From an uncultured Agathobacter sp. (GTDB taxonomy: Bacteria > Bacillota > Clostridia > Lachnospirales > Lachnospiraceae), in assembly GCA_934307695.1 (NCBI GenBank), contig CAKRCS010000002.1, positions 186,001-250,000 on the forward strand: 64,000 bases of DNA, given 5' to 3'. A model generated the notes under the pieces. The model was not told where the DNA came from. It did no database searches and worked only from the letters and a program-made list of their open reading frames with translations. Shown piece after piece: positions 27,287-36,338 of the stretch (position 1 is its first letter; every line of letters begins with the position of its first letter). The position numbers were made by a program, and so were the translations under genes.

Positions 27287-28162
27287 TTATCTTGTAAATT
27301 CTTTTCCGGTCAAAAGAGCGTATGCCTCTTTGTACTTGTCAACGGTCTTTGCGATAACATCATCCGGAAGCAGGTAATCGCTGTCAGGATTTGCCTTTAA
27401 CCAGTCTCTTACGAACTGCTTGTCGAAGGACGGCTGGCTCTGTCCCGGCTTATAGCCTTCTACCGGCCAGAAGCGTGAGCTGTCCGGAGTAAGCATCTCG
27501 TCTCCCAAAACGACGTTTCCATCCTCGTCCAGACCGAACTCAAACTTGGTATCGGCAATGATAATGCCCTTTGACAGCGCATATTCTGCGCACTTCTTGT
27601 AGAGTGCGATCGTGTAATCACGGATCTTCTCTGCATATTCCTGTCCCTTGCCCGGAAAATGCTTCTCAAGAACTTCCACGCTGCGCTCGAAAGAAATATT
27701 CTCGTCATGGTCGCCAAGGTCAGCCTTGGTACTCGGTGTGTAGATCGGTTCCGGGAGCTTGTCAGACTCTACAAGTTCCTCCGGAAGTTTAATTCCGCAT
27801 ACGGTGCCATTTTCCTTGTAGCTCGCCCAGCCGCTTCCTGTAATGTAGCCGCGCACGATGCACTCGATCGGGATCATGTTCAGCTTCTTGACCATCATGC
27901 TGTTACCGCAGAACTTCTCCTGGCGGAAAAACTCCGGCATATCCTGCGGATCAACGGAAATCATGTGGTTTGCTACAACATCCTGGGTAAAATCAAACCA
28001 GAACTTTGACATCTGTGTCAGGATTGCACCCTTGTCTGTCACTTTATTCTTTAAGATCACATCAAAGGCAGAGATACGGTCTGTCGCAACCATGATCAGG
28101 TTGTCCCCGTTATCATATACCTCTCTTACTTTTCCTTCTTTGAATGGCTTGTACTCTGTCAT
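27287..28162 (-). CDS. purC: SAICAR synthase
   Basis: PurC joins aspartate to CAIR with ATP to give SAICAR. The 291-residue protein shows GKVREVYDNGDNLIMVATDRISAFD, quoted as VREVYDNGDN and ATDRISAFD, then IPIECIVRGYITGSGWASY and IADTKFEFGLDEDG. An overlapping GTG at 28165 is an alternative start, one codon earlier; AAAGGAG suits either. It is 62 nt upstream of purF and follows an unrelated membrane-protein gene after 29 nt, so a promoter may lie inside that gene. Confidence 0.95.
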   Translation of the reverse strand: MTEYKPFKEGKVREVYDNGDNLIMVATDRISAFDVILKNKVTDKGAILTQMSKFWFDFTQDVVANHMISVDPQDMPEFFRQEKFCGNSMMVKKLNMIPIECIVRGYITGSGWASYKENGTVCGIKLPEELVESDKLPEPIYTPSTKADLGDHDENISFERSVEVLEKHFPGKGQEYAEKIRDYTIALYKKCAEYALSKGIIIADTKFEFGLDEDGNVVLGDEMLTPDSSRFWPVEGYKPGQSQPSFDKQFVRDWLKANPDSDYLLPDDVIAKTVDKYKEAYALLTGKEFTR

Positions 28163-28191
28163 CACCCTGTCTCCTTTGTCATGCTTTTTTA

Positions 28192-29826
28192 TTAAAATAC
28201 ATCGTTTAATGCATCTTCCAGTTCATAAAGTACGGTAGTATCGATATCGCCGATCAGATCGTTCCAGTCGCTCTCGTCCGCGTTTCCGATGTCGAAGCTA
28301 TCCTTTTCATCCACCTTGTCAAAATCAGCGGAATTCTTTGCGTATGCGCTGAGCTCAAAGCCGTCATAGCCAAAGAACTTCGTAACGGTAACGGTCACAC
28401 CTTTTCTCGAATGCTCGATATTGCCCTTGATCGTGCCAAGCTCCTCGATGCTGATGTTGTAATCACCGGACTTCTCATCGTAGGTTACCTTTGCCAGTGT
28501 CTGTCCGGCTGCCTTAAACTTGATTGTCTCCTCGGAGCCGCTCTTCTCGCCCTTCAGCTCAAAATAAGTGTCACCATCATAATTTACTTCCACATTCTGC
28601 ATACGGTAATCTCCACCTAAGAACAGAATCTCCAGATCATTGCCTTCAATCTCTGTGCGGATGCAGGCAAGCATATTCTTATAGGTGAAAAACTCGATCT
28701 CGATATCATCCATACGATCGATTTCTTTCTGCAGCTCGGACACATCGCTCTTAAAGCTGCTCCAGTCGGTCATGGACATCAGATCACCGCTCATCAGATC
28801 CCCCATGTAATCCATGTATGTATCGATGATGTTGTTGATGTTGTCCGGAGTGATTGTTGCAAGATATCCTTTACAGCTGCGTTCCTTGCCATCCACCTCG
28901 AATTTCTCGGAAGAGATCTTATCGAACTTGATTGCCTTTAATTCTGCTACGATCTCCTTCACATATTTGTCGGTCTCCGCGGTCGTCTTTTTGCCGGATG
29001 TAGCGGCAGCAAGCAGATCGTTTAACTGCTGGATCTCGTCGTCATCTGCCATATCGATCAGCATACCGTCATTGTCTGCCGTGTAATAATAGGTAAGCGC
29101 CTCATCCAAAATCTCCGGGCAGGCAAGCTGCACCTTTTCTTTGTCAAGCGTTATAAAAGCAGACAGATCGGAAACACCTGCGATATCCATATATGCAGCA
29201 AGCTGCTTTTCGTTCTTGTTGCTGCGGTACTCTGCCTTTAAGGACTCTCCCTCGTAAGTCACCTCACCGCCAAGCGTAAAGGTATTTCCGGAAAGAATGT
29301 CGATTATGTTAGTATCCTCTAAAATCTGCGGCTGCTCCTTAAAGGTGTTAATCGTTGCAAGTCCGACCTTTGCCTCTTTGCTTAAAAATGCACCGTTCTT
29401 TGCACTTACACCAACGGTCGTACCTATCACTGCGATTGCTGCGACCGCTGCGATTGCGATCTTAGCGCCCTTTCCCATTCCCTTCTTGGTTGGCAGCGGC
29501 GTGGTATCTACATTTCCGTAGATCGGTTGTCCGGTCATCGGATCGTAAGCGCTGACAGTTCTCTGTGCCGTAACCGGCTGTCCGGTCATCGGATCGAACT
29601 TCATCTCCGGTTCACTGCTCTGTGGCTGCACATTCTGCGGCTGGATCGGCTGTCCCGTCATTGGATCAAACTTCATCTCTGGTTCACTGCTCTGTGGCTG
29701 CTCGTTCTGCGGCTGGATCGGTTGTCCCGTCATCGGATCGAACTTTACCTCAGGCGCACTGCTCTGCGGCTGCTCATTCTGTGGCTGGATCGGCTGTCCC
29801 GTCATCGGGTCGAATTTCATTTCCAT
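28192..29826 (-). CDS. One-pass membrane protein with FDPMTGQP repeats
   Basis: The 544-residue protein has a Pro/Gln-rich N-terminus with motif FDPMTGQP repeated five times (first Phe of each copy near 5, 29, 53, 77, and a YDPMTGQP copy at 94). The first three copies are exact 24-residue units. A membrane segment follows (about 121-140). The C-terminal part of about 400 residues has no family I recognise, is rich in Asp/Glu/Lys, and should be outside the cell if the tail is cytoplasmic. ATG 29826 is preceded by GAGGAG. It follows a zinc-ribbon gene by 29 nt and probably shares its promoter. Confidence 0.65.
   Translation of the reverse strand: MEMKFDPMTGQPIQPQNEQPQSSAPEVKFDPMTGQPIQPQNEQPQSSEPEMKFDPMTGQPIQPQNVQPQSSEPEMKFDPMTGQPVTAQRTVSAYDPMTGQPIYGNVDTTPLPTKKGMGKGAKIAIAAVAAIAVIGTTVGVSAKNGAFLSKEAKVGLATINTFKEQPQILEDTNIIDILSGNTFTLGGEVTYEGESLKAEYRSNKNEKQLAAYMDIAGVSDLSAFITLDKEKVQLACPEILDEALTYYYTADNDGMLIDMADDDEIQQLNDLLAAATSGKKTTAETDKYVKEIVAELKAIKFDKISSEKFEVDGKERSCKGYLATITPDNINNIIDTYMDYMGDLMSGDLMSMTDWSSFKSDVSELQKEIDRMDDIEIEFFTYKNMLACIRTEIEGNDLEILFLGGDYRMQNVEVNYDGDTYFELKGEKSGSEETIKFKAAGQTLAKVTYDEKSGDYNISIEELGTIKGNIEHSRKGVTVTVTKFFGYDGFELSAYAKNSADFDKVDEKDSFDIGNADESDWNDLIGDIDTTVLYELEDALNDVF
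29602..29817. repeat. 72-bp tandem coding repeats (three units)
   Basis: Three near-identical 72-bp units encode the 24-residue FDPMTGQP-containing repeats, with shorter partial copies to about 29520. The units differ by only a few bases, which suggests recent expansion and possible copy-number change. Confidence 0.8.
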
Positions 29827-29855
29827 AATTAACTCCTCATTCTTTGTCGTATATT

Positions 29856-30266
29856 TTATTGATTTAACGGATTGCCGCATTTGCAGCAGAATTTGTAGTT
29901 TGCATCATTTGGTGCACCACACTTAGAGCAAAAAACGGTCGCCGCATTCGGTGTGGTATTTGCAGACTGCTGATTTCCCAATATCTGCTTTTCCTCCTCA
30001 TGAAGCTTCTCGATGTTGCGTCTCTGTTCCTCGATCAGATCATACTTGGACTGGATGGTATTTAGGACATCTTCGATGCCTTCCTTATAGTCAACTCCAC
30101 CCTTCCACTTTTCGTAGATAGACTTTCCCAGATTCTGCTCAAGCATACCGATCTCATTTTCGAGGCTCGTAATATGTGTTTTATATTTCGACTCCTCCAT
30201 GAAATTGCTTGTCTTCATATTGATTGTGGTAAGTCCCTTCGTCAATGACTCTTTTAAGCCTGCCAT
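29856..30266 (-). CDS. Coiled-coil protein with C-terminal zinc ribbon
   Basis: The 136-residue soluble protein has a long helical coiled-coil region (about 25-97, YKTHITSLENEIGMLEQNLG to EKLHEEEKQILG), a short Asn/Thr-rich linker and a zinc ribbon of two CxxC pairs (FCSKCGAPNDANYKFCCKCG). Function is unknown. A good promoter and GGAGG lie upstream. It is the first gene of a probable two-gene unit with the FDPMTGQP membrane protein. Confidence 0.7.
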   Translation of the reverse strand: MAGLKESLTKGLTTINMKTSNFMEESKYKTHITSLENEIGMLEQNLGKSIYEKWKGGVDYKEGIEDVLNTIQSKYDLIEEQRRNIEKLHEEEKQILGNQQSANTTPNAATVFCSKCGAPNDANYKFCCKCGNPLNQ

Positions 30267-30307
30267 TTTCTTTTCCTCCGTTAAGGTTTTTTGGTGTAAC
30301 CTTTTTT

Positions 30308-30336
30308 ACTATATCACATCATATGTTTGCTATCAA
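30308..30336 (-). promoter_or_regulatory. Promoter of the zinc-ribbon/FDPMTGQP unit
   Basis: On the minus strand TTGATA (30336-30331) and TATAGT (30313-30308) are 17 bp apart. The start near 30301 gives a leader of about 35 nt before the ATG at 30266. Confidence 0.6.
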
Positions 30337-30344
30337 GAAACGAT

Positions 30345-30384
30345 TCCATAGAAAAAAGTCCGGCATAAAACCGAACTTTTTCTA
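30345..30384 (-). terminator. Terminator of the zinc-ribbon propeller-like protein gene
   Basis: On the minus strand GAAAAAGTTCGG (30382-30371) pairs with CCGGACTTTTTTC (30363-30351) with one G-T pair and a 7-nt loop; the T-run forms the 3' side. It starts 18 nt after the stop at 30400. Confidence 0.7.
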
Positions 30385-30399
30385 TTTTACCTAATGCAA

Positions 30400-32106
30400 T
30401 TAGTTCTCATAAACGGTAACTAACTTCTTACCGATCGCATAGCAGGTATAATCTCCCCCATCCTCTGCAAAAGCCATTACGCCCTTGGTAGAAGAAGAAA
30501 CGGAATATACATCTCCATCAATGCTTACCTTCTTCTTGGATGAATCAGAAGTCTTTGCCTCGTAAAGCTCCTCATCTGCCACAAAATATACCTTACCATC
30601 CACATTGTTAAATGCAACGCTTTCAGCCTCATCGCTGATCGTAACTGCCTTCTTGCTGTTCTTGATGTAGTATAAGGTCTGCTCCGCGTAAGAGTACGCA
30701 TATACCTTCTTCAGATCCGTGCTTGCAACGACGTAGTAGACATCCTCCTCGTCGAACAAAAGCTCCGGCTCTAAATCCTCCTTGAACCTGCTTACCTTGT
30801 ATACCTTATTGTTGGACACATATACGACAGCAGATCCATCATCTGACATAAGTACACTGCTGACATCGGAGTCGATCTTGACCAGCTCGGTCGCCTTCTT
30901 GTTAACCCAGTACAATCTTCCGTCTGCACCGTAGACAACCTGGCCTTTGATGGTGTCATTTAAAAGTGCCACGGTGCTGTCTCCGATATAGCTTGCATAG
31001 CAGTTCTGCGGATAGATGACATTGTAGACCTCTGTCTTGGCAAGCTTTTCTTCATCCTTGCCCGGCTTGCAGAAATAGGTGTCGCCATCCTTTGTGAATA
31101 AGAACTCTGACAGATCGGAGTTTGCCAAAAAGCTGTATCCTACCTCGGGGGTCACCTTGGACTTGTCCTTGCCGTTGAAGTAGTAAAGGGTACGATCCTG
31201 ATCGATATAGTAAGCCTTCTTGCCATTGTCGCTGACAGCAACCGGTCTTGCATCGGATTTTGCGATCTTTTCCGGTGCCTTGGAATAGCCTGCAACATAG
31301 GTGTCAAACTCACCGTTGTCGTAGTCCTTCTCATAGGCAACACTCTGTCCGCTTGTGGAAATGGTCAGGTAGTCTCCGCTTACATCGGTATCGATCTTGC
31401 TGCTCTTTTTCTTGCTTACATTGTAGATATACAGTGTCTGGTGATAGTAATCGTCGTCCTCATTCTCAAGGTATGCAACATACGCGCCGTTTACACCAAC
31501 TAGGACGCTCGTTACATCCGATCCGATCTTCTCGGTTCCCAGCTTGTCATCTACCACATAGAGGTCACCGTCGTAATCGTTGTAAAGCGTAGCAGAAAGA
31601 TCTGAGCTTGTGTATACGCTGTATACCTCGTCAAACTCCTTGGTGTTGCCGTTTGCGTCGATAAAGTAGCCGCTTCCAACCGAGGTGGCAGACTTCTTAT
31701 CTACGGCTACCGCCTTGGAAGATCCGCCGGAGAATGCCGCGATCAGAATAATGACAACCACGATCACTGCTGCGAGGATGCAGGTCTTCTTTGTGCCAAA
31801 CTTCTTTACGGAATCCGCAATCTTAGATCCCGCATCCGTCTTTTGTGCCTGTGGCTGAGCCGGTGCAGGATTTGAATTGTCCTGCGCGGTGGTATTGTTT
31901 ACAGGCTGCGCATTGCTGCCTGCTGCTGTCTGGCTTTCTCCTGCATTGTTATCAGAGGCTGCATTCGCTTCGGCATTCTCCTGCGGCTGCTGCGCTGCCG
32001 GAGCGTTATCCTGCGCTGCCCCTGCTTCCGGTGCATTGTTTGTTCCGCACATCGGGCAGAAAATACTGCCCTCCGCTAACGGTGCTCCACAATTTTTACA
32101 AAACAT
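30400..32106 (-). CDS. Membrane-anchored protein with zinc ribbon and repetitive beta-rich domain
   Basis: The 568-residue protein starts with a zinc ribbon (C3, C6, C17, C20), then an Ala/Gln/Asn-rich linker (22-95), one membrane segment (about 109-126) and an outer domain of about 430 residues. That domain repeats a Y-x-h-[DN]-x-x-x-x-L-Y pattern (GDLYVVDDKLG, QTLYIYNVSKKK, RTLYYFNGKDKS, GRLYWVNKKATE, QTLYYIKNSKKA, GKVYFVADEELY), which suggests a beta-propeller like DUF5050/WD40-type sensors. No enzyme motif is seen. It lies 34 nt after gpmI and has its own terminator. Confidence 0.65.
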   Translation of the reverse strand: MFCKNCGAPLAEGSIFCPMCGTNNAPEAGAAQDNAPAAQQPQENAEANAASDNNAGESQTAAGSNAQPVNNTTAQDNSNPAPAQPQAQKTDAGSKIADSVKKFGTKKTCILAAVIVVVIILIAAFSGGSSKAVAVDKKSATSVGSGYFIDANGNTKEFDEVYSVYTSSDLSATLYNDYDGDLYVVDDKLGTEKIGSDVTSVLVGVNGAYVAYLENEDDDYYHQTLYIYNVSKKKSSKIDTDVSGDYLTISTSGQSVAYEKDYDNGEFDTYVAGYSKAPEKIAKSDARPVAVSDNGKKAYYIDQDRTLYYFNGKDKSKVTPEVGYSFLANSDLSEFLFTKDGDTYFCKPGKDEEKLAKTEVYNVIYPQNCYASYIGDSTVALLNDTIKGQVVYGADGRLYWVNKKATELVKIDSDVSSVLMSDDGSAVVYVSNNKVYKVSRFKEDLEPELLFDEEDVYYVVASTDLKKVYAYSYAEQTLYYIKNSKKAVTISDEAESVAFNNVDGKVYFVADEELYEAKTSDSSKKKVSIDGDVYSVSSSTKGVMAFAEDGGDYTCYAIGKKLVTVYEN

Positions 32107-32140
32107 TTTCTTAATCCCCTTTTCTTATGTGTTCTCGTCC

Positions 32141-33682
32141 TTATTTAACGATCAGTGATTTTCCGGTCATTTCCTTCGGCTGCTCGATTCCCATGATCTC
32201 AAGCAAGGTCGGTGCGATATCTGCAAGGCATCCGCCCTCACGCAGCTTCCAGGAAGGATCTGCATTTACCAGAATGAACGGAACCGGATTGGTCGTATGT
32301 GCGGTGTGTGGCTCGCCCGTCTCATAGTCGATCATCTTCTCTGCGTTTCCGTGGTCAGCGCAGATAAAGAGAACTCCTCCAACCTCTTTTACTGCCGCAA
32401 CTGCATCCCCTACAAGGCTGTCGATACGCTCTACTGCTGCAATGGCAGCCGGGATAACTCCGGTATGGCCTACCATATCCGGGTTTGCAAAGTTGATAAC
32501 GATCACATCATATTTGTCGGACTTGATCGCCTCTACCAGATCCATTCCAACCTCCGGGGCACTCATCTCCGGCTTTAAGTCGTAGGTTGCAACATCCTTC
32601 GGGGAGTTGACAAGCAGACGTGCCTCATCGATGTTCGGCTCCTCCACGCCACCGTTAAAGAAGAAGGTAACATGTGCATATTTCTCGGTCTCTGCCAGAC
32701 GAAGCTGTGTCTTGCCGTGCTTTGCAAGAACCTCGCCGAAGGTATTGACGATCTCTTCCTTTGCGAAAGCGATCTTCTTATTCGGGATCGTCTCGTCATA
32801 ATCCTTAAAGCATACATAGCAAAGCGGAATGAACGGACGCTCAAATCCGGTAAACTTGTCATCGCAGAATGCGCGGGTGATCTCTCTTGCACGGTCCGGA
32901 CGGAAGTTAAAGAAGATAACGGAATCGTTTTCCTTTACAACGGAAAGCGGCTTTCCTGCCTCATCCGTGATAACAGTAGGAAGAACGAACTCATCTGTCA
33001 CATTGGCAGCGTAAGAATCCTCCATTGCCTTTACTGCGCTTGTCGCCTGAACGCCCTCGCCCTTAGTCAGGGAATCGTAAGCCTTCTGGACACGATCCCA
33101 GTTGTTATCACGATCCATCGCATAGTAACGTCCGGAAAGGGATGCAATCTTGCCTACGCCAAGCTCAGCCATCTTGCTCTCAAGCTGCTCGATATACTCC
33201 TTGCCGGAAGCCGGAGGTGTATCACGTCCGTCTAAGAAAGCATGTACATATACCTTGGAGAGACCGTTCTTCTTTGCCATCTCAAGCAGTCCGTACAGAT
33301 GTGTGATGTGGCTGTGTACACCACCATCGGAAAGAAGTCCCCACAGATGAAGATCGGAGTCGTTCTTCTTGCAGTTTTCCATTGCCTCAAGCAGCACCTT
33401 GTTCTCAAAGAACGTGCCGTCTGCAATATCTTTGGTGATACGGGTAAGATCCTGATAAATAATGCGTCCTGCACCGATATTCATATGCCCTACCTCAGAG
33501 TTACCCATCTGTCCGTCCGGAAGACCGACAGCAAGACCTGATGCAGCACCCTTTACAAACGGGTACTCCTTCATCAATTTGTCCATGACCGGGGTGTTTG
33601 CCAATGCGATCGCATTGCCCTCTGTGCGGTCATTTAATCCATAGCCATCCAATACCATCAAAACAACTGGTTTCTTGCTCAT
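32141..33682 (-). CDS. gpmI: 2,3-bisphosphoglycerate-independent phosphoglycerate mutase
   Basis: GpmI interconverts 3- and 2-phosphoglycerate using two Mn ions and a serine phosphoenzyme. The 513-residue protein begins VVLMVLDGYGLN with the first metal Asp, and the phosphorylated serine lies in QMGNSEVGHMNIGAGR. HAFLDGRDTPP, SGRYYAMDRDNNWDR and FICADHGNAEKM are the other active-site blocks. Length is normal. It precedes the zinc-ribbon propeller-like gene and follows a CapA-like gene on the same strand. Confidence 0.97.
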   Translation of the reverse strand: MSKKPVVLMVLDGYGLNDRTEGNAIALANTPVMDKLMKEYPFVKGAASGLAVGLPDGQMGNSEVGHMNIGAGRIIYQDLTRITKDIADGTFFENKVLLEAMENCKKNDSDLHLWGLLSDGGVHSHITHLYGLLEMAKKNGLSKVYVHAFLDGRDTPPASGKEYIEQLESKMAELGVGKIASLSGRYYAMDRDNNWDRVQKAYDSLTKGEGVQATSAVKAMEDSYAANVTDEFVLPTVITDEAGKPLSVVKENDSVIFFNFRPDRAREITRAFCDDKFTGFERPFIPLCYVCFKDYDETIPNKKIAFAKEEIVNTFGEVLAKHGKTQLRLAETEKYAHVTFFFNGGVEEPNIDEARLLVNSPKDVATYDLKPEMSAPEVGMDLVEAIKSDKYDVIVINFANPDMVGHTGVIPAAIAAVERIDSLVGDAVAAVKEVGGVLFICADHGNAEKMIDYETGEPHTAHTTNPVPFILVNADPSWKLREGGCLADIAPTLLEIMGIEQPKEMTGKSLIVK

Positions 33683-33762
33683 ATTTTTATCCTCGCTTCC
33701 TGTAACGCCAATTTTCTGGCATTTTATTTTATATGAAACATGGTTTGAAACTACACCATATT

Positions 33763-35340
33763 CTATTTTACATTCCCGACAATGTCAATACTATTGCCCT
33801 CTAAATCCACGTCCCCGTGACGGCTTCGGTATTTCTGTCCGGATTGGTACAAAAGCGCGGGCAGCCCTTCCGTCTCCTGCCCTTCCCCGATATCGCACAG
33901 TGTGCCATCCTCCGAGATTCCGACACCGGAGGACAGATCCGCAATATACTTATAGAACTCCTCCTGCTGCTTTTGTCCGGTGAGCAGTGACACGGTAAAG
34001 TCTTTCTGTTCACAGGGCAGAAGGCTTACGTTCAAGGCACCATCCTTTTGGATCGTCAGGTGTGCGATCGACGTATAGAGCGCTCCATCCGAAAACCAGA
34101 AGTTTCCAAGGCTGTAAAGAACCGGCTTGCCGTCGATAAACGTGCCGCCCTGCAGCCGGTGCGCATGTCCGCCGATCACCACGTCCGCCCCCGCATCTGT
34201 ATACAATTCTGCCAGCGCGCGCTCGTCCGCATCCGGGTAGAGATTTCCCTCCGTCCCCCAGTGGACATACGCGATCACATAGTCACTGTTTGCCTTTGCC
34301 TCCCTGATCCGGCTTACAAACAGCTCCGGATTCAAGGTCTTAAGCACTCCTGCAGAGTCCTCCGTGGCTTCTTTCGTGTATCTGTGATAACGCTCGATCT
34401 GTGTCGCCGATACGATCGCGATCTTGCGCCCGTTTGCTACAAAATACGGGATCTTGGAAGCCTCCGCAAGATTCTTTCCCGCACCTACATACGAGATGTT
34501 TTCATCCTTTAATACCGCAAGTGTATCGAGAAGTGCGTCTTCACCATAATCCCATGTATGATTATTTGCAAGTGAGACAATATCGATTCCCATTTTTTTG
34601 TAATACCGAACGCGCAGCGGATCTGCCCGGAACACATAGCTTTTTTCCTCCAGAGCCGTCCCCCGGAGGCTTAGCGTAAATTCGTTGTTTGCCATCGCGA
34701 TATCCGCGGAGGACAATTCCTCTAAGATTTCCCCGGAGATACAGTTTTCCAGCATGCCACCGCGCTCGTCCAGCACCCGCATGGTGTCCCAGTTCTCATC
34801 AAAGTTGATATCCCCGATAAAATCCATCGTGATGGTATCCTCATCAGCACAGTCGATCCATCTTACATTTGAAAGCAGATACGATGCGTAGCCGGTATCC
34901 CTGCAATATTCCATCCACAGCGCATGGATCGAGTGCTCCGTAACCATATACCAAAGCTCTGCCGTTGCCTGCTCCACACCATCCGCAAGACTTTGAAGCG
35001 CTTCATCCCCATAAGTGTTCTGCACCCACAGCAGAAAGCTCTCATCCACCGCATAGCCTGCAAAAAAGTTCTGTGTTCCTGCTGCAAGGATCGCCTCTAT
35101 CTGCTCCTGCATATCGGCATGTGCCGGGATCTGCTGCTCTTTTTCATATAAAGTTGTCTCCTGTGGTTCTTCTGTAACCACATCCTCTGCTGTGCTGTCC
35201 TGTGTGTCAGGCAGGGCGGATTCCGAGAGCACTTCCGTGCCGGTAGTTTCCATTCCCTGCGCCCTGATCCACAAGCCTCCCGATACGAGAGCAGCCGCAA
35301 GAAGTGCACCTGTTATGCACCTGATCCTGATTTTTTTCAT
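33763..35340 (-). CDS. CapA-family (PGA_cap) metallophosphatase-like surface protein
   Basis: The 525-residue protein has an N-terminal membrane anchor (about 8-28), a Glu/Thr-rich and helical region up to about 190, and a CapA-type domain. Motifs of the calcineurin-like CapA fold are present: MDFIGDINFDENW, MANNEFTLS, SLANNHTWDYGEDALLDTL, AYVHWGTEGN, VVIGGHAHRLQG and YSLGNFWFSDG. CapA/PgsA proteins take part in poly-gamma-glutamate synthesis or export, but no pgsB/pgsC genes are near, so a general cell-wall phosphoesterase role is as likely. Confidence 0.85.
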   Translation of the reverse strand: MKKIRIRCITGALLAAALVSGGLWIRAQGMETTGTEVLSESALPDTQDSTAEDVVTEEPQETTLYEKEQQIPAHADMQEQIEAILAAGTQNFFAGYAVDESFLLWVQNTYGDEALQSLADGVEQATAELWYMVTEHSIHALWMEYCRDTGYASYLLSNVRWIDCADEDTITMDFIGDINFDENWDTMRVLDERGGMLENCISGEILEELSSADIAMANNEFTLSLRGTALEEKSYVFRADPLRVRYYKKMGIDIVSLANNHTWDYGEDALLDTLAVLKDENISYVGAGKNLAEASKIPYFVANGRKIAIVSATQIERYHRYTKEATEDSAGVLKTLNPELFVSRIREAKANSDYVIAYVHWGTEGNLYPDADERALAELYTDAGADVVIGGHAHRLQGGTFIDGKPVLYSLGNFWFSDGALYTSIAHLTIQKDGALNVSLLPCEQKDFTVSLLTGQKQQEEFYKYIADLSSGVGISEDGTLCDIGEGQETEGLPALLYQSGQKYRSRHGDVDLEGNSIDIVGNVK

Positions 35341-35458
35341 AGAAAACGCATCTCACAATAGTTTTTTTCATTTATATAAGAATGCACGTCCATTTATGCA
35401 TGACAAAATATCCCATTTATATACCTTATTATACATATTTTTACATAGATTGCACCAT

Positions 35459-35485
35459 TTTATAGGAAAAGAAATTTCCTATAAA
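35459..35485. repeat. Dispersed palindrome TTTATAGGAAA..TTTCCTATAAA, copy C
   Basis: Perfect 11-bp arms with a 5-nt AGAAA loop match copies at 46572-46600 and 54801-54829. It directly follows the T-run of the tpiA terminator on the minus strand. Confidence 0.7.
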
Positions 35486-35486
35486 G

Positions 35487-35536
35487 CGAAAAAAGACCAC
35501 TCCGCTTCGCTTATCTGCAAAACAGAATGGTCTTTT
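35487..35536 (-). terminator. Terminator after tpiA
   Basis: On the minus strand AAAAGACCA (35536-35528) pairs with TGGTCTTTT (35499-35491), with a partly paired interior and a run of Ts. It starts 34 nt after the tpiA stop. Confidence 0.65.
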
Positions 35537-35570
35537 CTATGTGATTGTATGTTTCTTAGGAAACAGCCTC

Positions 35571-36320
35571 TTACTTGTAGTTGACGATCTTGCCGAAGTC
35601 AGCCTTTAAGCTAGCTCCGCCAACCAGTCCGCCATCGATGTCAGCCTTAGCGAAAAGCTCTGCTGCATTTCCTGCGTTTACAGATCCGCCGTACTGGATA
35701 CGAACAGACTCTGCGGTTGCATCATCATACATCTCGCGGATGCAGTCACGGATCGCGCCGCAGACTTCCTGTGCCTGATCAGAGGTAGCGGTCTTTCCGG
35801 TTCCGATTGCCCAGATCGGCTCATAAGCGATCACAAGGTTCGCAACATCGCTTGCTGCTACGCCTGCAAGATCAGACTTGATCTGAAGACGGATCCAGTC
35901 AAGGGTAACACCCATCTCTCTCTGCTCAAGAGTCTCTCCACAGCAAAGGATCGGGGTAAGTCCGGCTTCGATTGCCTTCTTAACCTTCTTGTTTAAAAGA
36001 ACGTCATCCTCTTTGAAGTAATCACGTCTCTCGGAATGTCCGATTACAACGTACTTAACGCCTGCATCAACAAGCATCTCTGCGGAGATTTCTCCGGTGT
36101 AAGCACCCTTCTCCTCAAAGTACATATTCTCGGCGCCAACCTGTACGTTGGTTCCCTTAACAGCCTCTACAACCGGTACAATATCGATTGCAGGAACGCA
36201 GTATACAACGTCAACATCGTCAGATACTACGAGTGGCTTTAACTCTTCAACTAACTTTACAGCCTGGCTTGGAGTCATGTTCATCTTCCAGTTGCCGGCT
36301 ACGATTTTTCTTCTTGCCAT
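35571..36320 (-). CDS. tpiA: Triose-phosphate isomerase
   Basis: TpiA interconverts dihydroxyacetone phosphate and glyceraldehyde 3-phosphate. The 249-residue barrel has the first-strand Lys in AGNWKMN, the catalytic His in [11 protein letters not shown], the catalytic Glu in [11 protein letters not shown] and the phosphate-binding YGGSV. Start 36320 is supported by GGAGA; a six-codon longer in-frame start overlaps that site. It follows pgk by 18 nt and probably shares its message. Confidence 0.97.
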   Translation of the reverse strand: MARRKIVAGNWKMNMTPSQAVKLVEELKPLVVSDDVDVVYCVPAIDIVPVVEAVKGTNVQVGAENMYFEEKGAYTGEISAEMLVDAGVKYVVIGHSERRDYFKEDDVLLNKKVKKAIEAGLTPILCCGETLEQREMGVTLDWIRLQIKSDLAGVAASDVANLVIAYEPIWAIGTGKTATSDQAQEVCGAIRDCIREMYDDATAESVRIQYGGSVNAGNAAELFAKADIDGGLVGGASLKADFGKIVNYK

Positions 36321-36338
36321 TTTCTTATCTCCTAACAA

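Noticed and set aside
29526-29823. Regular repeats considered as a CRISPR array
   Set aside because: The repeats have no unique spacers, follow a 72-bp coding period and encode FDPMTGQP units in an intact gene.
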